This document shows, piece after piece, positions 9,297 through 19,300 of a DNA stretch of 64,000 bases. The DNA is from Halomarinibacterium sp041392125. Its GTDB lineage: Bacteria > Bacteroidota > Bacteroidia > Flavobacteriales > Flavobacteriaceae. A program made the translations under genes and the position numbers. Where the stretch lies: assembly GCA_041392125.1 (NCBI GenBank), contig JAWKMR010000005.1, positions 233,381 to 297,380 of the forward strand. The letters run 5' to 3'. The notes under the pieces are model-generated. The model made no database searches. It saw only the letters and a list, made by a program, of their open reading frames with translations, and was not told the DNA's origin. Each line of letters begins with the position of its first letter. Positions within the stretch are counted from its first letter, which is position 1.

Positions 9297-9851
9297 ATGG
9301 ATGGAGTACTAGGAACAATTATGTTATTTGGTGCCAATTGGGCACCCAGAAATTGGGCATTATGTAACGGACAATTATTACCAATTTCAAGTAACACAGC
9401 ATTATTTTCAATCATAGGGACCACCTATGGAGGAGATGGAAGAACTACATTTGCATTGCCAGATTTAAGAGGGAGAGTCCCTGTAAGTTATGGACAAGGT
9501 AACGGGTTAACCAACAGAGCTATTGGTGTACCCTTTGGTAGTGAGTCAACCGTATTAAATGCAAACAATTTACCGGCACACAACCACAGTGCTTCGTTAC
9601 ATGTAAGTTCAGCCAATGCATCACAAACAGCAGCCACAGCCAACTCAACAATTGCTACCCCCGGGTCTACAGATGGAAGAACCTTTACTCCCACAGAAGG
9701 GTTTAATACAGCTTCACCAGATGTGACTATGAATGCCGGCTCTGTAGTAACAGGAAATACCGGAGGAAATATCCCTTTCAACAATATGCAACCAACATTA
9801 GCCATGAACTATGTTATTTGCATTAATGGTATTTATCCTTCTAGAAGTTAA
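9297..9851 (+). CDS. Tail-collar domain protein (MdpB-like), copy 1
   Basis: The 184-aa protein of the phage tail collar / microcystin-dependent-protein family has no signal peptide. Hallmarks are WALCNGQLLPI (about 20-30), TTYGGDGRTTFALPDLRGR (about 42-60), the knob-like NLPAHNH motif (about 97-103) and the terminal GIYPSRS. In phages this fold caps or trims tail fibres. Free-standing chromosomal copies occur widely in bacteria without known function. No baseplate, sheath, tube or integrase genes are nearby, so this is not evidence of a prophage. It converges on a methyltransferase-like gene 51 bp away. The same arrangement recurs with copy 2 at 11643, whose protein is clearly homologous throughout. 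Confidence 0.88.
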   Translation: MDGVLGTIMLFGANWAPRNWALCNGQLLPISSNTALFSIIGTTYGGDGRTTFALPDLRGRVPVSYGQGNGLTNRAIGVPFGSESTVLNANNLPAHNHSASLHVSSANASQTAATANSTIATPGSTDGRTFTPTEGFNTASPDVTMNAGSVVTGNTGGNIPFNNMQPTLAMNYVICINGIYPSRS

Positions 9852-9872
9852 ATAGTAAGTTTTACACAGAAT

Positions 9873-9905
9873 AAACGCCATGGAATAATCTTTGGCGTTT
9901 TTTTA
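9873..9905 (+). terminator. Terminator after tail-collar gene 1
   Basis: AAACGCCA (9873-9880) pairs with TGGCGTTT (9893-9900), followed by a T-run. The run overlaps the 3' end of the convergent gene. Confidence 0.8.
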
Positions 9906-10931
9906 ATTCTCAAATCGAAAATACAAGCCTGGGTTTTGACCACACATATATTTTGAAACTAAATATTTTGAGGGCTGCATCATGGATTTAAACTGATGTA
10001 TTTTATCCAGAACAGTTAATCCGCTTTCGTCAATTTCCAAAATTTCATCATCAAAAATGGTAATTCGCGTTTCTACATGTAGTTCATTATAATTTTGAAC
10101 AATATTTTTGGGAATTTCAATACTTGTTTCTTCAAATTCATAAAAGGGAAAAGCTTCAAAAAAGGAATCTGAGTTTTGTCTAATTTCATCTTTATTCAGC
10201 TTAAAAAGAGTCCCTAATCGTTTGCAATATGCAATGGGGGCTTCAGTAGTTATTTTATTGTAATGGCGTCTTTCAGAATTTACTGCTAAAAGATAAAGTG
10301 TAATATCTTCGGGAATTAAAATAGTCTCATTAGGTAACTGTTTAATCAAATTATATACAATAGGTACTTGATGTTCTCCTTTTAGAGAAAACATCATCGC
10401 CTCAACCACCACAATATCTATACTTTTTGAAGGAAGATGATACGTTGTGGCATCTACATTTTCCAACTTAGAAATATATTCTTCAATTTCAAAATAAGCC
10501 AATGTTTCCTGCAAAGCATGAAAGCTTTTCGTGTTTATTTCCAATAAAGTAAAGGTAATTTCAGAAGAGGTAAAAACCGTTGTTAAGGGTAAAATTAGGG
10601 TGGCAAATGGCCCGGTGCCGGCATATAAAATATGTACTTTTTGATTGGGATTTGCGCTTCTTTTTTTAACAACTGCTTTATAAAGACCGCTACAAAATTT
10701 TTGCGTACGCTGCATATCATCCACACAAAGGTTTGCCCATGAAGGACCAATGGCCTTACCAGAATCTGTATAGATATTATCCCTGCTTTCTTCAATATCA
10801 AAATCTAATGAAGTAGCCTTCTGAAGGAGTGCTTTATACGATTTTAACGCCTGAAATGTTTCTCCAAAAGACGACTTATTATGTAATAAAACAGAAGAAA
10901 TTTCAGAAAGGTTCTTTTTTGCAGTATTCAT
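9903..10931 (-). CDS. SAM-dependent methyltransferase-like protein, copy 1
   Basis: The 342-aa cytoplasmic protein has a Rossmann-like class I methyltransferase core: motif I HILYAGTGPFATLILP (about 112-127), an acidic post-I strand end FTLLEINTKS (about 145-154), a conserved Asp in NVDATTYHL and a motif-IV-like VVVEAMMFSL. The motif I form YAG-G-GP lacks the usual acidic residue before the glycines. The VEAMM and SETMDKG motifs of the two copies loosely recall the double-E loop of protein arginine methyltransferases. The N-terminal third has a shared signature (D-SG-AI, then RT-F--G-Y-A) also present in copy 2 at 12192. A TAAATTTG box on the minus strand (10972-10979) may drive it. The substrate is unknown; the facing tail-collar protein is one candidate, by inference only. 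Confidence 0.65.
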   Translation of the reverse strand: MNTAKKNLSEISSVLLHNKSSFGETFQALKSYKALLQKATSLDFDIEESRDNIYTDSGKAIGPSWANLCVDDMQRTQKFCSGLYKAVVKKRSANPNQKVHILYAGTGPFATLILPLTTVFTSSEITFTLLEINTKSFHALQETLAYFEIEEYISKLENVDATTYHLPSKSIDIVVVEAMMFSLKGEHQVPIVYNLIKQLPNETILIPEDITLYLLAVNSERRHYNKITTEAPIAYCKRLGTLFKLNKDEIRQNSDSFFEAFPFYEFEETSIEIPKNIVQNYNELHVETRITIFDDEILEIDESGLTVLDKIHQFKSMMQPSKYLVSKYMCGQNPGLYFRFEN

Positions 10932-10971
10932 AAAAATGGCAGTTATTTACATATAGAATTTTACAATTCAT

Positions 10972-10979
10972 CAAATTTA
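10972..10979 (-). promoter_or_regulatory. Putative -7 box (TAAATTTG) of methyltransferase-like gene 1
   Basis: This is an exact TAnnTTTG match on the minus strand, about 40 nt before the ATG, in the divergent gap shared with the dioxygenase-like gene. No well-placed -33 TTG is seen. Confidence 0.35.
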
Positions 10980-11060
10980 ACATACATTTCATCAAAAAAA
11001 AGAAATGGCTCCAATTTAAATCGTTACCTTTAAAAAAACTAACCAAATACTCTCCAGATT

Positions 11061-11627
11061 ATGAATGCATCTATTTCCTCCCGAAGGAAGTTTATTGCCA
11101 AAACAGCCCTTGCATTAGCGGGAACTACCCTTTTAACCTCAGCAAAATCTTTTGCAAGCCTATTCAAAAATGGCGCTACCCATTACCTCCTCGAAGGCTA
11201 TCAAGCAATCCCCGAACTAAAGAATGATTTAAGAACTACGATTTTGGGTAAAACTTTAAAAGTATCGGGCACCTTGTTTTCTAAAGAAACAGAGTTACAA
11301 CCGTGTTCCAATGCGCTTATTGAAGTTTGGCATCTGTCTCCAAATTCTGGGGATTACCACCGAGGAAAATTGATAACCGATGAATGCGGAAGATTTACTT
11401 TCTGGACCGATTTTCCGAATAGAACTAAAGGAATGTACCCCAGAATTCTTTTTAAAGCTACAACCCATGAAAGATCTGAAATAACCGAATTAATTCTGGA
11501 TTCACATCACGCGCATATCTCCCACACCCACTGGGAGAAAAATAAAGAGTTGGGAGAAAAACTTTTTCCTAAACATTCTTCCTCTTCGCTTGAAGGAGAA
11601 GTAGAATTTAATTTTATAATTAACTAA
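11061..11627 (+). CDS. Tat-exported intradiol-dioxygenase-fold protein, probably non-catalytic
   Basis: The 188-aa product has a twin-arginine signal (SSRRKFIAKTALALAG, residues 6-21), so it should be exported folded. The remainder follows the intradiol ring-cleavage dioxygenase beta-sandwich: ALIEVWHLSPNSGDYHRG with a ligand-type Tyr, TDECGRFTFWT, then GMYPRILFKA. In active enzymes the last block reads like PAHIHF, and its two His residues bind Fe(III). Here those positions are Arg and Leu (RIL). Both His ligands therefore appear lost, and a structural or binding role is more likely than catechol cleavage. The gene lies 15 bp upstream of tail-collar gene 2 in the same direction, so the two are probably co-transcribed. 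Confidence 0.72.
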   Translation: MNASISSRRKFIAKTALALAGTTLLTSAKSFASLFKNGATHYLLEGYQAIPELKNDLRTTILGKTLKVSGTLFSKETELQPCSNALIEVWHLSPNSGDYHRGKLITDECGRFTFWTDFPNRTKGMYPRILFKATTHERSEITELILDSHHAHISHTHWEKNKELGEKLFPKHSSSSLEGEVEFNFIIN

Positions 11628-11642
11628 CCAAAATATAATATC

Positions 11643-12185
11643 ATGGAACCATTTATTGGACAAATTCAACCCTTTGGCTTCAATTTTGCCCCACAAGGAT
11701 GGGCACTATGTAATGGCCAATTGTTATCCATTGCACAAAACTCTGCCTTATTTTCATTATTAGGTACCACGTATGGAGGTGATGGACAAACCACTTTTGC
11801 ACTCCCCGATTTAAGAGGAAGAATTCCCCTTCATTTTGGTAGTGGCCCTGGTTTACCTACCTATCAAATGGGTCAAAGAGCAGGATCCTATCAAATTACC
11901 TTAAACACCTCTAATTTGCCAACGCATAATCATGGCCTCGTTGTAAGTTCGGGGAATGCAAGTCAAACGGCAGCAACAGCAGGTGCAAGTATTGCCACAC
12001 CAGGGACTTTAAGTGGACGCACCTTTACGGCTACCAATGGGTTTAACACTTCAACACCAGATACTGTTTTAAATGCTGCTTCTATTGCAAACAATGGAGG
12101 AAATCAAGCTTTTAATAGTATGAATCCTTATATAGTGATAAATTGGTGTATAGCAATATTTGGAATTTTTCCTTCCAGAGGCTAA
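11643..12185 (+). CDS. Tail-collar domain protein (MdpB-like), copy 2
   Basis: The 180-aa paralog of the protein at 9297 shares WALCNGQLLSI, TTYGGDGQTTFALPDLRGR, NLPTHNH, the NASQTAATA segment, FNSMNPY and the terminal GIFPSRG. No signal peptide is visible. Most divergence lies between residues 65 and 90 and in the C-terminal third, as expected if a binding surface varies. It follows the dioxygenase-fold gene by 15 bp, and its stop is only 6 bp from the convergent methyltransferase-like gene, with no terminator between them. Function is unknown. Confidence 0.88.
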   Translation: MEPFIGQIQPFGFNFAPQGWALCNGQLLSIAQNSALFSLLGTTYGGDGQTTFALPDLRGRIPLHFGSGPGLPTYQMGQRAGSYQITLNTSNLPTHNHGLVVSSGNASQTAATAGASIATPGTLSGRTFTATNGFNTSTPDTVLNAASIANNGGNQAFNSMNPYIVINWCIAIFGIFPSRG

Positions 12186-12191
12186 CTGTTT

Positions 12192-13199
12192 TTAAAACTC
12201 TATTACCTCCCAACCAGGAATTCCTTTAGTGGTATGCTTTAATCGGTAGGTTTTGGAAGTAAGATTATATAACGAAGTTATGCAGTAAGGATTACTGATT
12301 AATGATTCTGATTTTAAGAGTTTTTGATTTTTATAGATGGTTACTTCGGCAAAGACAGAAATATCGGGTGTTTCAATAAAATTTTGAGGCACTTCAATAA
12401 TAGGACTTAAGAAGGTAAATTCTGGTGAAGCGTAAATTTCTTTAGTAATAGAAAAAAGTAATTGTGTGTCTCTCACAGGAGTCTTATCTCCTAATTCCAA
12501 TACGTTCTTATAAATATCGAAATACGGCTCTTTTGAATAAAAAATATGTTCTGCATATAAATTGATAGATTCAGGAATTAAAATACCATCTGGGTGCAGT
12601 TGGGGTGCTAAATTTTGTGTGATTCTAATTTGGGGTTCTTTAGTAAACCCTTTATCCATGGTTTCACTAACAATAATATGAAGCGGAAACTCCTTGGGAT
12701 GCTGGTATTGGGTTGCATCTGTTAAAGAGTAATTTCTGAAAAAATCTTCAGCACCTAAAGCTTGCATCAGTTTTTTTACTGAGGTAATGGAGGTAGGATT
12801 AATATCCAGTAAGGTAATCGCAATTTTTTCAGGATGTAATAAGCAAAGAAGTGGAGTAATGATAGGCGCTGCAGGACCACAACCCGCATAGAGCAATTCA
12901 ATTTTATCCTTAGGAAATAAGGCACTAGCCTCTTGAATAGCTTGATAAGTTCCTTTAATAAACCGAACGGTTCGCAACGGATCCTTTAAACAATTCAATG
13001 CATCCTGAGAAGACAATGCAATACCCCCATCAATATGAGTATCCTGTTTATTTGCATAGTCCTTGTCGGGTATGTGCTTGCTTAAAAGTTCCTCATACAA
13101 TGTGGAAAGGGATTGTGCTACTGCAACTTCCGCCTCTTTAGAAGGAGTTTCTAAAAGGGTCGTGATAAGATTTTTAAAAAGATGATAGTTTGCTGTCAT
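12192..13199 (-). CDS. SAM-dependent methyltransferase-like protein, copy 2
   Basis: This 335-aa protein is related to the one at 9903. Motif I is ELLYAGCGPAAPIITPL (about 110-126), the post-I acidic strand is ITLLDINPTS (about 143-152), and IIVSETMDKG occupies the catalytic-loop position. The N-terminal signature DGGIALSSQDA...DPLRTVRFIKGTYQAI parallels copy 1, and both proteins have a similar C-terminal beta-rich part of about 130 aa, as in arginine methyltransferases. Sequence identity between copies looks modest, so the duplication is old or the genes diverge quickly. It converges with tail-collar gene 2. Substrate and partners are unknown. Confidence 0.65.
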   Translation of the reverse strand: MTANYHLFKNLITTLLETPSKEAEVAVAQSLSTLYEELLSKHIPDKDYANKQDTHIDGGIALSSQDALNCLKDPLRTVRFIKGTYQAIQEASALFPKDKIELLYAGCGPAAPIITPLLCLLHPEKIAITLLDINPTSITSVKKLMQALGAEDFFRNYSLTDATQYQHPKEFPLHIIVSETMDKGFTKEPQIRITQNLAPQLHPDGILIPESINLYAEHIFYSKEPYFDIYKNVLELGDKTPVRDTQLLFSITKEIYASPEFTFLSPIIEVPQNFIETPDISVFAEVTIYKNQKLLKSESLISNPYCITSLYNLTSKTYRLKHTTKGIPGWEVIEF

Positions 13200-13220
13200 T
13201 CAAAATAATACCTATATAAA

Positions 13221-13240
13221 TTACGTAGAATTACGTAGAA
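13221..13240. promoter_or_regulatory. Tandem 10-bp repeat TTACGTAGAA upstream of the second giant gene
   Basis: Two perfect, directly adjacent copies of TTACGTAGAA lie in the divergent gap between the methyltransferase-like gene and the giant T9SS gene, 21 bp upstream of the latter's -7 box. One-helical-turn spacing suggests a cooperative binding site. Confidence 0.3.
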
Positions 13241-13260
13241 AAATAACCAATTAAAGCCGC

Positions 13261-13268
13261 TATTTTTG
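13261..13268 (+). promoter_or_regulatory. -7 box TATTTTTG of the second T9SS giant gene
   Basis: This is a perfect TAnnTTTG match 54 nt before the ATG. It is the same octamer as in front of the first giant gene (5056-5063). Confidence 0.45.
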
Positions 13269-13321
13269 AGCAATATATTGTAATTAAAACAAATCAAATA
13301 AGATTTACCTAAATAATTGTC

Positions 13322-16300
13322 ATGAGAAAATACTACATTTTACTTTTATGTTTTGTCTCTTTATTATTGTCCATTTCTGAAACAAATGCACAAGGCACAG
13401 AGACTTTTGAAGCGCCATTGCCTATTGGTTCTACCTCATTTACAAGAGCCGGGCTTACCTTTACCTCCAGTAGTGCCAACTTTGACACTGAAGAATTTAC
13501 AGGTGCCGGTGCGGGGGGATCACATAGATATATTGATAATATCGATGCCCCTGCAACCAATAGCACGTATTCTATTTCGATAACAGGTGGTGCAACACTA
13601 TTTACCATGCAATCTATGGAAGTATATGTTTCATCAATTGCAACAGGGGATAATCCTACTGCTGATGGAACCATGACATTTAGAGGTTTTGATGGTGCCA
13701 CACAGGTATTTACTTCAACCAAAACCACCGGATTTCCAACTACTTTTGGATCAACCAATGGATTCTTTTTACTCGATTTTACAGCATTACCGGTTTTTGG
13801 TGATGCCAGTAGCATCAATATAGATCGACTAGAAGTATCCATAAACGGGGCTTTCCAGTATTTTGCTATAGACAATTTTGAGTTTGATAATGAAGTTTTA
13901 GAAGCAGACCCGCCAGAAGTACAAAGCATTACCGTAGTGGGAACTCCAGCCAGTACTGCTCCCTCTGTTGACTTTTTAGTAACGTTTAACGAAAATGCCA
14001 ATAATGTCTCTACAGACGATTTTGCATTGGATGCAGTGGGTACTTTTGGAACCATTGCATCTGTTTCAGCATCTTCGGGAACAGCCATCACTGTAACTGT
14101 GAATGGCATCTCTGGTGAAGGAACCATTAGTATCGACCTTAATGCAGGAACCAATATTGCCGATGACCTCGGAAATACCCCTCCCCCTGCCTTTACAGCA
14201 GGACAAAATCATGTTGTATCCCGTTGTTTTCAGGAAACCTTTGAATCATATACCCCCGGCGACTTTATGTTTGCTACCAATGGGGTTACCTATACTACCG
14301 GAACAGCCAATTTTGATGTAGAAAATTTTGGGGGTGGTGGTGCCGGAGGTTCAGACCAGTTTTTATCAAATCTTTCCGATCAAGGAACCGCAAAGGTGTA
14401 TTCAATTACAACCCCAGGACCGGAATTATTCACTATTGAAGCCATCGATTTTTATCTTTCCTCACAAGCTAATGGTGCTAACCCAACCAATGATGGTACC
14501 TTGACTCTAGAAGGGAGATTGACCGGAAGTACTTTATATACCATACAGAAAACAACTGGATTCCCAACTAATTTTTCAGTAAATAATGGTTTCTATACAG
14601 TCGATTTTGCTACGGAAGGAGCATCCGATTACAGTCTTACCAATATCGATGAATTACGCATCACTATTGGAGGTGCCTTCATCTATATTGCCTTGGATAA
14701 TTTCGAACATTGTGAAGAAGTTACCGCTGCTGCCCCCCCTATTGTACAAAGCATTAAACTAATAGGAAACCCACCGGCCAATTCAGCATCTGTAAACTTT
14801 GAAGTCATTTTTAATGAAAATGCCAATTTAGTAAGTACCGACGATTTTAGCTTAAATCTTCAAGGATCTGCTGTGGGTACTATTGCCAGTCTAACAGGCT
14901 CTGGAAATACTTACAATGTTTTGGTGAATGCAATTTCAGGTGAAGGAAGCCTTCGACTAGACTTAAATCCCGGAACCAATATTGAAGACGATAGTGGGAA
15001 TACCCCTCCCGACCCCTTTACCGATGGAGAACGTTTTATTGTTTCTATTTGTGATGTAGAAACTTATGAAGGATTAGCAGATGGCACATTCTCTTGGACT
15101 ACCAATACCGTTCCATGGGCTTCCCAAGGAGCCACCTTTAGTGTAGACGAATTTATAGGAGCCGGTGCTGGAGGTTCCGATAGATATATTGACAACCTTA
15201 CCGGTCAAGGAACGGGAGACATCAATACCATTGCCATTACCGATACTCAAATGGTGAAAATGGGCAGTATGGAAGTGTATGTTTCTTCCATATTGAATGG
15301 TGACAATCCAACAAATGACGGTACGCTAACTGTTAGAGGAAAACTAGATGGTACAACCCTTTACACCGTTACAAAATCTACCGGATTCCCGACTACTTTT
15401 GGAACCACCCAAGGCTTCTATCTTTGGGACTTTGCTACCGAAGGTGGAACCGATTGGTCCATGACCGATGTAGATGAGATTGAAATGGAATTAGGAGGTG
15501 CCTTCCAGTATTTGGCTGTGGACAATTTCAAATTCTGTATGGATCCACCAGACGAAACTGAAGTAGCTCTCGTCGGAGGTGCTCTAACTATTACTGATAT
15601 TAATGGAGGTACTTCCGATGATACCATCACCCTTTCAGTAGTAGGTCCAAATTTAAGAATTACTAATACAGTATCTCGTTTTCAAATAAGTGGTGCAGGA
15701 GTTGTAGAAGTAGATGATAATACAGTGGATGTCTTATTAGCTAATATTACCAATGGAATTACCGTAGATGCTATTTCTGGAAATGATGCTATTTCTATTA
15801 CATCTGTCCTAAACCTACCGGGAGCCACTAATAGTTTAACGATTCAAAATTTTGATTCATTTAACCAATCTCCAGGTAGTGATATCACCATGGGTGGTGA
15901 TATTACCTATAATATAGGAGGTACTGTAGACTTTAGAAATACAAATGCAGGTGGCAATTTAATGGTGACCACTTCAGGAAACATAGGAAATTTTGCAGGA
16001 ACAGTTCTAAATATTGCTGGAATAACCACCTTAAATTCTGGTGCAGCCAATATTCAGTTAGGTGGAAATCACAATTTTGTGGGACTTATTAATGCTACCG
16101 GAAATATTGTTACGGTAAGCGGAACTCCACCGGGGGTATGGAATTTAAATAACATAAACGCTACCTCAACGATTGGGGTTACCAATAACAGCCATGGATT
16201 GACCTTCAATGGTGTAATATCGGGACCTGGTCTAGTACAACTTAGAGGAGGTGGAACGGAAGGATTATTACAAGTGGGAGGAACCATCTCTGCCGATCTA

Positions 16301-19300
16301 CTCGAGATGGCAGCCGGAGGTCAAAATATTGATGTTTCCCTTCCCGGTAATGATGCCAATCTTTTAAGATCGTATGATACAAATAATGTCACTTTTGTGG
16401 ATATTGATGATATCGACTTTGCAGATGTGAATGTAAATAATGTGACCATCACAGCTCCGACCATCAACTTTGGTGGTGGTAGCACGGTAACACTTAATTC
16501 TGGTGCTTCAAGTTTCAATGGGGATGTACTGTCTTCAGCAGGAAGTGTTTTAAATCATAATGGCGGTTCTGTAGATTTTACCGGAACTAGTATAAACCTT
16601 TCATCATTGCAATATAATGGAGTTGCCGGCACCACCACCAATATGAATGGAGGACTTATTACTGCAGGAAGTGGATTAACCTTCGAAGATTTAAATGTAA
16701 ATTCTGGAGATTATCAAACTAATAATGTAATTACTACTGTTAATGGAATTGCACTAATATCTGGCACGGCAAACCTTATTGGAACCGGAAGTATTAGTGG
16801 TGAAGTAGTGATAGGAGCCGGTGGTGAACTAGCCGCTGGAAACAGCCCCGGCTGTTTGGCTACAGGTAGCTTAACTTTATTAAGTGGCTCAACCTCCACT
16901 TTCGAAGTTACAGGTTTAACTCCTTGTACGCAACACGATCAGATTCAAGTAACAGGAACTATTACCATTGATCCTGCTGCTGATATTGCCTTTTTAGTGG
17001 GCTACGCAAATGCTCCGGCAGATGAAATTATTTTATTCCTTAATGATGGTGTTGACCCCATTTCAGGAACTTTTAATGGGTATCCTGAAGGTACAGCGGT
17101 AGTTTTTGGAGCCTTTAATGGATTTATAACGTATGTTGGGGGTGATGGTAATGATGTTTCTTTGGTGGCAGACACCGTCCCTCCCACGGCTGTTTGTATG
17201 GACATCACAGTGCAATTGGATGCCGCAGGAAATGCCAGCATTGTGGGTACCGATGTAGACGGCGGTTCTACAGATAATGTGGGCATCACCAGTTATTCTG
17301 TAACACCCAACACATTTAATTGTAGTGATGTGGGAACCCCTGTATCAGTAACATTGACTGTTATGGATGCTGCTGGAAATAGTGATAGTTGTACAGCAAT
17401 AGTTACCGTAGAGGATAATGTAGCGCCCAATGCCATTTGCAACGATGCCCTAGTAGAATTGGATGAAACTGGAAACGCTACCATTAATGGAGCCCTGATT
17501 GGAAGTAGCAGCACAGATGCCTGCGGTATTGCAACTTTAGACGTTACTCCAAATACCTTTACGTGCGACGATATTGGAGCAAATATGGTAACCCTTACCG
17601 TAACCGATGTAAATGGAAACAGCTCCAGTTGCATGGCAACTGTTATGGTAGTAGATAATGTTACCCCAACCATTACCAATGTAACTACTGTGGATCCAAC
17701 CGATTGTACACCAAACGACAATGGTAGTATCACGATAGAAATATTTCAACCCTTAACCGATTTCATATTAGGACCGGGAACCTATACCATAAACACCGAT
17801 ACTGGTGACTTTAATGGAGGAGGCACTTCTCCTGGCTTTAACGGAACACAATTTTCCTTTAACAACATTGATATACAAGCAGGCGCCGTTCTCGATGTGA
17901 TCGGAAACCAACCGCTCCTACTAAGAGCCATAGGAACTACCAATATTGCAGGGACCATTAATGTCTTTGGAATGCCTGGAACCCCAGGAGGAGGCGATCG
18001 TCCAGCGGGGCCAGGTGGAGTAGGACGTGCAGGAGGATATAATGGAGGTGCCGGAGGGGGATTGGCCCCTGGTACCAATGGAGAAGATGGTGCAAACGGA
18101 ATGGGCCCAGGAGCTGGTGGCGGCGGTATTAATGGCAATGCTACAGGAGACTCTGCTGGCGGCGGTGGCGGTGGCCACTTAAATAATGGACAGAATGGTT
18201 TTGCAACTGGAGGCCCCTCCATTGCAGGCACAGGTGGACCTGCTTACAACACCCCCCTTACCGGAGGTTCCGGTGGTGGTGGCGGTGCTTTTGAAGATGA
18301 CCCTCCTTATCAAGTAGGAGTCCCAGGACCTGAAGATGATGCTGGGGGTGCCGGAGGTGCTGGTGGTGGCGTGGTTCGCATTGTTGGAAACGATATTACC
18401 ATTTCAGGACTTATTGATGCACACGGAGGAAATGGAGGAAATGCCAATGCCGGGACTGGATCTGCTGGTGGCGGTGGCGGCGCCGGAGGGCGAATTGAAA
18501 TTGAAGGTGGTGTAAACCCTCCTGTGATTTCTGGGATACTGAATGTTTCTGGAGGGATACGAGGTGTTGGCGAAATAAATTCGGCCAATGGAGGAAACGG
18601 ATCCCCAGGAATTACAACTCTTTATGCCCGTGGTTCCAATATCTCAACACCCAACGTAGAATACTCTATTGATGGAGGCACTAATTACCAAGCTTCCAAT
18701 GTGTTCACTGGCTTACCTGCGGGAACCTATATGACTGCTGTTCGTATTGTGGGAACTACCTGCTCCAATGCAGGCCCCACCGTTACTTTAACGCTTAATG
18801 ATACGACACCTCCCAATGCGGTATGTCAAAACATAACAGTGGAATTGGATGCTACCGGAAATGCAACAATTACAGCAAATGATATTGATAACGGTTCTTC
18901 CGATTCATGTGGAATTGCAAGTCTAAGTGTTTCCCCATCTACGTTCTCTTGTTCAGATGTTGGTGCGAATACCGTAACGCTTACCGTAACAGACGTAAAC
19001 GGAAACTCAAGCTCTTGTACAGCAACTGTTACTGTGGAGGATAACATTCCTCCCACAATTACCTGTCCTGCAGATATTACCGTAAATAATGATCCAGGCA
19101 TTTGTGGAGCTGTTGTAAATTATACAGACCCTACCTTCTCCGATAATTGTCCTGGAACAAGCTCAGTTACGTTTAGCTATACAGGTAGCTTCCAAACATT
19201 TATAGTACCCAACGGCGTTACCAGTATTAATATTGAAGCTTGGGGTGCCTCTGGGCAAGATGTAACGGTAGAGCAATACACCCCAAGCACAGGAGGGCTA

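Noticed and set aside
9297..12185. Prophage or contractile-injection remnant suggested by two tail-collar proteins
   Set aside because: No capsid, portal, terminase, sheath, tube, baseplate, integrase or attachment-like repeats are near. The neighbours are methyltransferase-like, dioxygenase-fold and T9SS genes.
12186..12191. Terminator between tail-collar gene 2 and the methyltransferase-like gene
   Set aside because: Only 6 bp separate the stops, and no stem with a T-run was found there, unlike the first pair.
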